NCBI GenBank assembly: GCA_043810515.1
Contig: JBDRNZ010000015.1
Coordinates: 1 to 19,318 of the forward strand
Direction: 5' to 3'
Length of the DNA: 19,318 bases
Origin: WJKQ01 sp043810515
GTDB taxonomy: Bacteria > Patescibacteriota > Gracilibacteria > UBA1369 > LOWO2-01-FULL-3
Of the stretch, positions 6,349-13,042 are shown piece by piece (the first letter of the stretch is position 1; each line of letters begins with the position of its first letter). The notes below the pieces were generated by a model that did no database searches, had not been told where the DNA came from, and saw only the letters and a program-made list of their open reading frames with translations. The position numbers and the translations under genes are program-made.

Positions 6349-6654
6349 ATGGAAACACCACAGGAACTCGATAAAAGAGATATAGCCGAACACGGCTTCA
6401 CGTCCGATTATTTTAACGAACTGCCAGCCACCTACGAACCCGAAGATATTCTGGAATATATGACCAGATGCAAATCCGACAACCCTCCAAAAACGTATTC
6501 TGAATATGCAACCCCAGAAATGCTTCAAGCCAGCAATCCGGACACTGTTGCATTGCTGGACGAATTTATGGCACAGCTGATAGAAGCAGCGGAAAGAGAC
6601 GACGCAAATGAAGTGAAAAGACTGATGCAAGCTATACTGGACATGGGCCGATAA
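6349..6654 (+). CDS. Small acidic hypothetical protein
   Basis: A 101-aa soluble acidic protein (METPQELDKRDIAEHGFTSDYF at the start), with no signal peptide or membrane segment. The first two thirds are rich in Glu, Asp, Pro and Tyr (YEPEDILEYMTRCKS, YSEYATPEMLQA). The last third looks like a pair of helices (VALLDEFMAQLIEAAERDDANEVKRLMQ is the region, about 69-96), resembling the helical hairpin of ankyrin-type repeats, although one unit is not enough to claim a fold. It sits 23 bases after the antiporter and 19 bases before the next gene, so it may be part of a three-gene run. I do not recognise a family. Confidence 0.6.
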   Translation: METPQELDKRDIAEHGFTSDYFNELPATYEPEDILEYMTRCKSDNPPKTYSEYATPEMLQASNPDTVALLDEFMAQLIEAAERDDANEVKRLMQAILDMGR

Positions 6655-6673
6655 AACTCCACAAAATTCCTAA

Positions 6674-7084
6674 ATGATCAACAAACACTTCCCCGTAAAA
6701 TTCAAATACTTCATTCTTCCACTCGTATTATGGACGGGATGGATGGCGGGATGGATTTATGCACCGGCTGAGGAATTGGTCTGGGCTCCGCTGAAATGGA
6801 TATTTATCGCACTCTTCGCTCCAATTGGAGTGATACTTTTTGGAGCACTGGCAGGCTACAAAATAAAAATGGATCAGGATAAGCTAAATGTCGGATTTTT
6901 CCCATTCACAAGAACAATTCCACTTTCAAAAATAAAAGAAATAACCCCGCACGGCGAAAACCCGATGACCGTCTGGCAGACAGAGGATTTTTTCACAATC
7001 GAAACAACATCCGGCGAAAAAATCACAATCCCCTGCGACAACGCCAAAGAAATAGTAGCAGACCTAAAACAGTTCATCAGATAA
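6674..7084 (+). CDS. Two-TM membrane protein with PH-like C-terminal domain
   Basis: A 136-aa protein. Two hydrophobic spans come first (about 12-30, FILPLVLWTGWMAGWIY; and 40-62, WIFIALFAPIGVILFGALAG). They are followed by a soluble tail of about 70 residues whose pattern of short strands fits a bacterial PH-like domain: YKIKMDQDKLNVGFFPFTRTIPLSKIKEITP, then FFTIETTSGEKITIPC and a closing helix NAKEIVADLKQFI. The sequence TIPLSKIKEI matches the usual 'i.y.~I.~I' core of bPH2/YdbT-type domains by pattern. Function unknown. It ends 54 bases from the convergent TMEM43 gene, and I see no terminator hairpin in that gap. Confidence 0.65.
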   Translation: MINKHFPVKFKYFILPLVLWTGWMAGWIYAPAEELVWAPLKWIFIALFAPIGVILFGALAGYKIKMDQDKLNVGFFPFTRTIPLSKIKEITPHGENPMTVWQTEDFFTIETTSGEKITIPCDNAKEIVADLKQFIR

Positions 7085-7138
7085 CAACCACCTCCCCGCC
7101 GGACTACCTGTCCTTTTTCCGCAAACGTAAAAAACACA

Positions 7139-8374
7139 TCACCCCCTTCCCCTCGCCACACCCTTAGCCCTGATTACAAACAAAATCACAGCCACGGTCA
7201 CGACCACGGCAATAATCAGCGCGATCACGTTATGCAGAATCATTGAAACCAGAATCGTCACGGCGCTCAGCGCAACAGACGCGACGAAAGTAATTCCGCC
7301 CACAAGCGACCTGCTTATCGAGCCAAAAAATGGCACAACATCAAGCAGAACGCTTATCGGCCCAAACAGGCCTGACAACCCTATCCACATCATCAAAAAC
7401 CCGAGAATCCTGAAAACCCAGAGCATAAATTTATATTCCCCGTGCAGCTGGCCGACAGCCTGATCTTTGCTTCCGGTAAACATGCGGTACAGATTTTCTC
7501 CGGTTTCCTCGTCAACATAAGTCGTGATTTTCAGTCCGTCCAGTTTCCCGATAACAGTCCCTTCCGTGTTGTTTTTCAAAACCTGATAGCTGATTCTCAT
7601 ATCCCCCACTTCGGGACTGCTCAGTGACCCTTTTCCGACGTAAATATAATTTCCGATAAGAACAGGACCGGTTGATTTTTCCGCCACAGGCTCGGCAGAA
7701 TACTCCTCCGTCAAAAAGAACTCATCCTCCTCGGACTCATCCGAAACACCTAAAGTCGCATCCGCAGCAGTCTCCGTCTCCGGCAGATCCAGAATATCCG
7801 CGGACAGACTCAGTTTCTCCTCACCCGGCAAAGACAGATGGTCCATATCAAGATCGTAAACTCCGACTCTCGCCGTACTCACTGTCTTTTCAAAATCATC
7901 AATAGTTTTTGCAAGATTTTCATGATCCCCGGGATACCGGAAACTGCTGGTCGGAGTCGGATCGCTGACCCACTCTTTTATGTAGGAATATGTCGTTTCG
8001 GTTTCCTCGGAGCCTCCAAGCTTTGTCTCGGACGTGGACTCAGTTTGCTCGGTCCACGCATAAATTTCGACAACTCTGCTCAAAGACAGATAATCGCCGG
8101 GTTTTAGATAAAGCCCATCGCCAATTTGCTCCTGACTGTTCACAATTCCGGCAACGGAAACAAGTCCGCCGTCGGGTTCTGTTCCGGCAACTTCCGTGGA
8201 GCTGATTTCAACCGCGTTTTGCGCGATTTGTGAAACATCCACTCTACCTTCATTCCAGTAAAGAAGAGCGAACGAGCCTATAAAAAGGATTATTCCGATA
8301 AAAACTCCTTTCACAGAACCGATTATTCTCTTTCCATAACCAGTTCTTGTTGTTTCTTTGAATTGATCAGGCAT
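7139..8374 (-). CDS. TMEM43 family membrane protein
   Basis: A 411-aa protein resembling the TMEM43/LUMA family. It has an N-terminal membrane span (about 23-40) ending in the hallmark LLYWNEGR (37-44). A large extracytoplasmic domain follows (about 45-310). The C-terminal membrane block includes FRILGFLMMWIGLSGLFGPISVLLDVVPFFGSI (about 321-353) and two more spans (about 356-378 and 380-402), with a basic end. The family is known from animals and scattered bacteria; its bacterial role is not established. Unusual here is a strongly acidic, low-complexity insertion at about 195-232 (ETETAADATLGVSDESEEDE) and a Thr/Glu/Ser-rich stretch at 108-128. The gene is divergent from smpB, with a nested palindrome between them. 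The stop is TGA. Confidence 0.85.
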   Translation of the reverse strand: MPDQFKETTRTGYGKRIIGSVKGVFIGIILFIGSFALLYWNEGRVDVSQIAQNAVEISSTEVAGTEPDGGLVSVAGIVNSQEQIGDGLYLKPGDYLSLSRVVEIYAWTEQTESTSETKLGGSEETETTYSYIKEWVSDPTPTSSFRYPGDHENLAKTIDDFEKTVSTARVGVYDLDMDHLSLPGEEKLSLSADILDLPETETAADATLGVSDESEEDEFFLTEEYSAEPVAEKSTGPVLIGNYIYVGKGSLSSPEVGDMRISYQVLKNNTEGTVIGKLDGLKITTYVDEETGENLYRMFTGSKDQAVGQLHGEYKFMLWVFRILGFLMMWIGLSGLFGPISVLLDVVPFFGSISRSLVGGITFVASVALSAVTILVSMILHNVIALIIAVVVTVAVILFVIRAKGVARGRG

Positions 8375-8384
8375 AATGGGTGAG

Positions 8385-8409
8385 GTTAAATTTTCGAAAA
8401 CAGTTTAAC
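8385..8409. promoter_or_regulatory. Nested palindrome between TMEM43 gene and smpB
   Basis: GTTAAA (8385-8390) and TTTAAC (8404-8409) form an inverted repeat around the perfect palindrome TTTTCGAAAA (8391-8400). It fills most of the 37-base gap between the two divergent starts (8374 and 8412), a position where a regulator would affect both. No matching -35/-10 pair is clear on either strand, so the function is open. Confidence 0.4.
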
Positions 8410-8411
8410 AA

Positions 8412-8861
8412 ATGGAAAAATTATTAGCAAAAAACAGAAAGGCTTACCACGACTTTGAAATTCTTGAAAAATACGAGGCGGGAATTGTTTTGAACGGAGA
8501 CGAGGTAAAATCGGTAAAAGCGGGTCAGGCAAACCTGAAAGGATCTTTTGTAGGAATAGTAAACGACGAAGCCTACCTGAACAGCGCTCACGTTTCCAGG
8601 TACAAATTTTCATCAAACAGCGATTACGACCCGGTTCGAAAAAGAAAACTTCTGCTCCACAAAAAAGAAGTACTCGCAATCGAGCAAAAAATTTCCCAAA
8701 AAGGCGTAACAGCCATTCCTCTCGAACTTCACGCCAAAAAAGGCCGGGTCAAAGCAATCATAGGAATCTGCCGCGGAAAAAAACTTCACGACAAACGCGA
8801 AACTCTCCGCGCCCGCGCCCAAAAAATGGAAATTGCGCGTCAGCTAAAGCGATTCCAGTGA
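8412..8861 (+). CDS. smpB: SsrA-binding protein SmpB
   Basis: A 149-aa RNA-binding protein that carries tmRNA into stalled ribosomes during trans-translation. The family signatures are present: N-terminal LLAKNRKAYHDFEILEKYEAGIVLNGDEVKSVKAG region (about 4-38), LKGSFVGIVNDEAYL (42-56), and the lysine-rich KRKLLLHKKEV. The conserved C-terminal part is also there (GICRGKKLHDKRETLRARA), ending in a basic helical tail. Full length for the family. The matching tmRNA gene (ssrA) was not found in this window. It ends with tandem stops TGA TAA. No Shine-Dalgarno precedes the ATG at 8412. Confidence 0.97.
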   Translation: MEKLLAKNRKAYHDFEILEKYEAGIVLNGDEVKSVKAGQANLKGSFVGIVNDEAYLNSAHVSRYKFSSNSDYDPVRKRKLLLHKKEVLAIEQKISQKGVTAIPLELHAKKGRVKAIIGICRGKKLHDKRETLRARAQKMEIARQLKRFQ

Positions 8862-8906
8862 TAAAAATTCTAAAAAATTTCCCCTTCCAATATTTCCCGG
8901 ATCTTT

Positions 8907-8912
8907 TATAAT
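8907..8912 (+). promoter_or_regulatory. -10 box (TATAAT) upstream of nadE
   Basis: A perfect TATAAT 24 bases before the nadE ATG, within the 75-base gap after smpB. The -35 position is poor (TTCCAA with a 16-base spacer), so this is a likely but not certain promoter. Confidence 0.4.
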
Positions 8913-8936
8913 TCCCTCCTGTCTTTAAAATACAAT

Positions 8937-9692
8937 ATGCACAATATCTACACAAAGATAATCGCCTCGATCCACAAATATTTCAAAGAAAATGGCTTTG
9001 ACAAAGCCGTTATAGGGGTAAGTGGCGGCATCGACTCGGCGCTCTGCCTGAAACTCACCGTGGACTCATTGGGAGCGGACAAAGTCACGGCGCTTTTGAT
9101 GCCGGAAAAAGGCGTATCGTCTGAGGAAAACCACATGCACGCAAAAATGTTGTGCCAGTTTTTAAAAGTGGAATGTTACAGCCTTCCCATCAACAAATAC
9201 CTCATGGATTTTCTGTCATTGCCGTGGAAACCAAGCGATCTCGCGCAGATCAATCTTAAAGCAAGAGTCCGAATGATGCTCCTTTACAGCTTTTCAAACA
9301 CGAGAAACTCCCTTGTCATCGGCACCTCGAATAAAACGGAGCTCGCTTTGGGATACGGCACAAAATACGGCGATCTTGCGGCGGACATTGAAATAATCGG
9401 CGATCTGCTGAAAGAAGAGGTTTATCGCCTCGCCGAACACGTCGGACTTCCAAATGAATTTCTAGAAAAAACACCGTCCGCGGAGCTGTACGCAGGCCAG
9501 ACCGACGAAGAGGAATTGGGAATCACATACAAAGAAATGGACACGATCATAAAACAGATTGAGGAAGGCAAAACCAAAGATGACCTCATAGAAAAAGGTC
9601 TTAACCCGAACACTGTTCACAAAATTTTCCGTCTGATGGAAATAAACAGACACAAACTTCTCCCCCCGTATCTCATAAAAGCAAAAAATTAG
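8937..9692 (+). CDS. nadE: NH3-dependent NAD+ synthetase
   Basis: A 251-aa enzyme that amidates nicotinic acid adenine dinucleotide to NAD+ using ATP and ammonia. The N-type ATP-pyrophosphatase loop SGGIDS is at 29-34 (GVSGGIDSALCLKL). The dinucleotide-binding region GTSNKTELALGYGTKYGDLA is at 129-148, and KTPSAELYAGQTDEEELG at 178-195 fits the mobile loop over the active site. There is no N-terminal glutaminase domain, so free ammonia is the nitrogen donor. The length is normal for this class. It is followed 45 bases later by nadM, so the two final NAD steps are adjacent. Confidence 0.95.
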   Translation: MHNIYTKIIASIHKYFKENGFDKAVIGVSGGIDSALCLKLTVDSLGADKVTALLMPEKGVSSEENHMHAKMLCQFLKVECYSLPINKYLMDFLSLPWKPSDLAQINLKARVRMMLLYSFSNTRNSLVIGTSNKTELALGYGTKYGDLAADIEIIGDLLKEEVYRLAEHVGLPNEFLEKTPSAELYAGQTDEEELGITYKEMDTIIKQIEEGKTKDDLIEKGLNPNTVHKIFRLMEINRHKLLPPYLIKAKN

Positions 9693-9701
9693 TAAACTTC
9701 C

Positions 9702-9731
9702 TTGACGCTACCGCCCGCAATTGCATATTCT
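9702..9731 (+). promoter_or_regulatory. Promoter for nadM, predicted leaderless
   Basis: TTGACG (9702-9707), an 18-base spacer and TATTCT (9726-9731). Seven bases after the -10 is position 9738, the A of the nadM start codon, so transcription would begin at the ATG itself. This is a prediction from spacing. Confidence 0.4.
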
Positions 9732-9737
9732 TAAACC

Positions 9738-10304
9738 ATGCAGTCAGCTTTACTTATCGGGAGATTTCAGCCTTTTCACAAAGGACATCTCGAAATCATA
9801 AAAAGAATTCTGAAGAAAAATTCTCGGGTGATCATAGTGATCGGAAGCGCGGAAAAAAATTTCCTGCCGGAAAATCCGCTCACAGCCGGGGAACGTTTTC
9901 AGATTATTGATGAATCTTTGAGGGAGGCAAAAATACCGTGTGAAAGATATTGCATTATTCCTGTCCAAAATGTGAACAATTACGCACTCTGGGTTAATCA
10001 TGTGAATGTTTATGTTCCGCCATACGCAAAACTTTACACCGGCTCAAAAATCGTTAAGGCATGCTATGAGGGAAAATACCACCGTCCGAATGAAACCGGT
10101 AAACCAGAACCTGAAATTATTCAGCTGAAAAGACTGCTCGGCATAAGCGCGACAAAAGTCCGCAAAGCGATTTTGAAAGAGGCCGCGTGGGAAAAAATGG
10201 TTCCGCCGGCCGCGGCAAAACTTCTCAAAAAATGGGGAATTCCGTTGCGTCTGAAAACAATAAAAGACACAATGGACACTACAAAATACAATAACGGTTA
10301 TTAA
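9738..10304 (+). CDS. nadM: Nicotinamide/nicotinate mononucleotide adenylyltransferase, archaeal NadM type
   Basis: A 188-aa nucleotidyltransferase that joins NMN (or NaMN) with ATP to give NAD (or NaAD). The HxGH signature is in GRFQPFHKGHLEII (8-21; His14 and His17). The second nucleotidyltransferase motif is ISATKVRK (136-143, the ISxTxxR type). NPLTAGERFQII (46-57), NVNNYALWVNHV (78-89) and LYTGSKIV (99-106) match the archaeal NadM layout rather than the bacterial NadD. It may feed NaAD to NadE, encoded just upstream. The C-terminal tail after about 170 is Lys/Thr-rich and diverged. Its stop TAA touches the ATG of the next gene with no gap, so translation of the two is likely coupled. Confidence 0.9.
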   Translation: MQSALLIGRFQPFHKGHLEIIKRILKKNSRVIIVIGSAEKNFLPENPLTAGERFQIIDESLREAKIPCERYCIIPVQNVNNYALWVNHVNVYVPPYAKLYTGSKIVKACYEGKYHRPNETGKPEPEIIQLKRLLGISATKVRKAILKEAAWEKMVPPAAAKLLKKWGIPLRLKTIKDTMDTTKYNNGY

Positions 10305-11708
10305 ATGAATCCAAATATTTTCAGGGCATACGATATAAGAGGAATTGCGGAATCTTCGCCTCAAACACCGGCCGACCTCACCGAGGAAGTCGCGTATCTC
10401 ATCGGCAAAGGCACCGGAACCTATCTTTCTCAAAAATACAAAACAACGTCAATGGCGGTCGGCCGCGACAACCGTCTCACCGGAGAAAAACTGCAGGCCG
10501 CATACATAAAAGGCCTTCTCGAAACCGGCATAAACGTGACGGACGTGGGCCTTGCGATATCCCCGATGATTTACTGGGCCTCATGCGCCCTTGATTTTGA
10601 TGCAGGCACAAACATAACCGCGAGCCACAACCCGAAACAGTACAACGGAATAAAAATTGTAATATCGGGCGCACACTCCATCTGCGGCGACGAGCTCCAG
10701 GAAGTCCGCAAAATAATAGAATCCGACACCTTCACCTCCCCCGCCAAAAAGGGCACGCTCACACGCCTCGACATCCGCCCAAAATATCTCGCGGACTTGG
10801 CATCCCGCGTAAAAATCGGCAGAAAACTCAAAGTCGTCGTCGACACCGGAAACGGCACAGCTGGCATCTTCGCGCCTGAATTTCTCGAAAAAATCGGATA
10901 CGAAGTCGTTCCCCTTTACTGCAATCTCGACGGCACTTTTCCAAACCACGAAGCCAATCCTGAAGAACTGAAAAACATGGAGGATCTGATAAAAAAAGTG
11001 CTTGAAACGCACGCGGACATCGGCATTGGCTTTGACGGCGACGGCGACCGCGTCGGCATCGTCGACGAAAAAGGAAAACTCTATTCCTCCGATTTCATGC
11101 TTTACCTTCTGACACTCGACCTCCTGGACAGAATCAAAAATCCAAAAATAGTTTTCGACGTAAAAGTTTCACAGGCAATCATAAATAAAATGAAAGAACT
11201 CGGAGCCATCCCCGTGATGAGCCGCACCGGCCACAGTTTCATAGAACAAAAAATGAAGGAAGTCTCGGCCCCGCTTGCCGGAGAAGTTTCCGGACACCTG
11301 TTTTTTGCTGAGAATTATTACGGCTTTGACGACGCGCTTTTGGCCGCCGGAAAAATTCTCGAAATTCTCTCAAAAGAAACCCACCCACTTTCACAGATGT
11401 TCAATGACCTGCCAAAAACATTCACCACCCCCGAATTCAAAGCCCCATGCCCCGACGACAAGAAATTCGAAATAGTCACCACCCTCGTCGACCATTTTAC
11501 AAAACTTTACGACTGCATAACAATCGACGGCGTCCGCGTAAACTTCGACAGCAATTCCTGGGGAGCAGTCCGCGCCTCAAATACAAGCCCAAACCTCACC
11601 CTTAGATTTGAAGCCAACACAGAGTCCCGCCTCAAAGAAATCCAGACCATAATGGCAGAGCAGTTCAAAAAATATCCCGAGGCAAGCCTCGCCTGGTACA
11701 AGCCCTGA
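10305..11708 (+). CDS. manB: Phosphomannomutase/phosphoglucomutase
   Basis: A 467-aa alpha-D-phosphohexomutase (ManB/AlgC type) that interconverts the 1- and 6-phosphates of mannose or glucose. Its motifs come in the family order. FRAYDIRG is at 6-13. The phosphoserine loop TASHNP is at 105-110 (Ser107). The metal loop DGDGDR is at 244-249. The sugar-specificity loop GEVSGH is at 326-331. The C-terminal phosphate-binding RASNTSPNL lies in WGAVRASNTSPNLTLRFEA. GEVSGH is typical of dual PMM/PGM enzymes, so the product would feed nucleotide sugars for cell surface glycans. It is translated directly after nadM with zero spacing. The stop is TGA; read-through would run antisense into the HNH gene. 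Confidence 0.93.
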   Translation: MNPNIFRAYDIRGIAESSPQTPADLTEEVAYLIGKGTGTYLSQKYKTTSMAVGRDNRLTGEKLQAAYIKGLLETGINVTDVGLAISPMIYWASCALDFDAGTNITASHNPKQYNGIKIVISGAHSICGDELQEVRKIIESDTFTSPAKKGTLTRLDIRPKYLADLASRVKIGRKLKVVVDTGNGTAGIFAPEFLEKIGYEVVPLYCNLDGTFPNHEANPEELKNMEDLIKKVLETHADIGIGFDGDGDRVGIVDEKGKLYSSDFMLYLLTLDLLDRIKNPKIVFDVKVSQAIINKMKELGAIPVMSRTGHSFIEQKMKEVSAPLAGEVSGHLFFAENYYGFDDALLAAGKILEILSKETHPLSQMFNDLPKTFTTPEFKAPCPDDKKFEIVTTLVDHFTKLYDCITIDGVRVNFDSNSWGAVRASNTSPNLTLRFEANTESRLKEIQTIMAEQFKKYPEASLAWYKP

Positions 11709-11756
11709 TCGGCACCGCAACCACCGGCCACCAACCCCCACCTGACCCCAGCCCCT

Positions 11757-12668
11757 TTAAACAGCCTGCCTGTACTTGCGATAAAGCTGATCAACTTCAT
11801 CTGTGCCTTTATTAAAATTAAGCGCCCAAAATTCCCGATTATGCTCATTTTCAACCAGTCCATTATGCATAAATTCGTGATGATTTCTGCAAACCGCCAC
11901 TAGCGATTTATGGCTTTTATTTCCGGCAAAACGCTCATTATGATGAAAAATTTCGTACGGTTTGTTGCAGCCCGGATAACCGCACCTGCCGGATGATTTT
12001 TTAAGAACTTTTCTTCGTGTTTGCGCGGGGATGTAGCGGCTTTCGGTAGTAGCGGCAGTTTCTGCGGCAACTTCTGCGGCAACTTTCGAGTCGTCACCGG
12101 TGACGACTTTTTCAGGTCGTGGCAAATTGTGACCAGTCACACTTTTGAGGATTTTCCGCATGAGCTCCTTGTTGCTGAGATTTTTGCCAAGCTCGTTTTT
12201 CAGTTTCAGGAACATGAAAGTCATTTCCTCATCCAGTTCCAAAACTATTTTTTCGGCTTTGGCCTGGCAAGGCTCAATATTCGTCAACGATTCTTTCATC
12301 CGCAGCTCTTTCGAAAGTGTCTGGATCGCGCTTTTGCTCATATTCTTAACCTTATCAGCAAAAATTTCTTCGGTTTCCGGTGTGGCCAGAGTCGCGATCA
12401 GTGAAACTTTATGAATTCCGACTTCACAAATTGCCGCCTTCAAAACCGGCTTATTTTCCAAATATTTTTCCAATCTCAATCTTTTCTCCACCGCCGTTTT
12501 GGAAATCCCGCCAAATTTTCCCGCATATTCAACGATCGAAGAAGCGTATTTTTTGTAAATCCTGCTCTCGTAAATTTCAGGCAAAATCAAAAGCATCCGA
12601 TTTGTTAATTTACGTTTCATCATTCCCAATTTCACAAATTCCAGATGTAATTTTTGAGAATCGGTCAT
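11757..12668 (-). CDS. HNH endonuclease-domain protein
   Basis: A 303-aa protein. A helical N-terminal region (about 1-185, with LDEEMTFMFLKLKNELGKNLSNKELMRKIL near its end) is joined by an Ala/Glu/Thr-rich linker (about 195-212) to a C-terminal HNH domain. The HNH has the treble-clef cysteines CGYPGC (229-234) and VCRNHHEFMH (259-268), with the core EIFHHNERF between them. Proteins with this layout (DUF222/HNH-like) are numerous in CPR genomes; most are uncharacterised and may be stand-alone nucleases. I start at ATG 12668 (MTDSQKLHLEF) rather than 12731. It ends 48 bases from the convergent mutase gene; no terminator is seen there. Confidence 0.8.
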   Translation of the reverse strand: MTDSQKLHLEFVKLGMMKRKLTNRMLLILPEIYESRIYKKYASSIVEYAGKFGGISKTAVEKRLRLEKYLENKPVLKAAICEVGIHKVSLIATLATPETEEIFADKVKNMSKSAIQTLSKELRMKESLTNIEPCQAKAEKIVLELDEEMTFMFLKLKNELGKNLSNKELMRKILKSVTGHNLPRPEKVVTGDDSKVAAEVAAETAATTESRYIPAQTRRKVLKKSSGRCGYPGCNKPYEIFHHNERFAGNKSHKSLVAVCRNHHEFMHNGLVENEHNREFWALNFNKGTDEVDQLYRKYRQAV

Positions 12669-13042
12669 ATATTTTTTGTTTAAATATTTGTGCTTAAATT
12701 TTCTCAAAAGACCAACCGCCAAACAAGACAAAAATGGCTGACAAATACGATTATGACACGTTTTTGCGGGAAAAATTATCAGCTCAAAATCGTACGTTTA
12801 CAAGCCGCAAATCAAGTTCGCTTTTCGTACCAAAAAAGCGTCAAGCCGAAAATTTCAGCCTTTCCCGCCACCAACCAAAATTCGCAAAAAGTCCTGAATA
12901 GCCGCCACGCCATCCGGCCGCCACACGGTCCGACAGTCCGGCCGCCACGCCATCCAACCGCCACGACCGTCCGACCCACCACCCCGCCGGCCCGCCGAAC
13001 CGCCACGCCATCCGGCCCCATCCGATCTCCCCCGTCCGACCT
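12669..13042. other. Intergenic region with GC-rich degenerate repeats
   Basis: A 374-base gap between the start of the HNH gene and the end of the surface protein gene (both -). The first part (12669-12800) is AT-rich and should hold the HNH promoter, though no strong -35/-10 pair stands out. The second part, from about 12890, is sharply GC-rich and repetitive. A + strand frame crosses it but gives only Pro/Arg/Thr low-complexity sequence and is not called as a gene. Confidence 0.6.
12900..13040. repeat. Degenerate GC-rich repeat, core CCGCCACGCCATCC
   Basis: The 14-base core CCGCCACGCCATCC occurs exactly at 12902-12915, 12942-12955 and 13000-13013. Shorter CCGCCAC copies lie between them (about 12918 and 12958), along with GTCCGAC words (about 12928, 12969, 13034). 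Unit spacing is uneven (40 and 58), so it is an interspersed rather than strict tandem repeat. It differs strongly in base composition from the AT-rich DNA on its left. It lies directly downstream of the large surface protein gene. Confidence 0.7.

Noticed and set aside
12902..13013. CRISPR array
   Set aside because: The repeat core is only 14 bases, spacing is irregular (40 and 58), the spacers themselves contain repeat fragments, and no cas gene is near.
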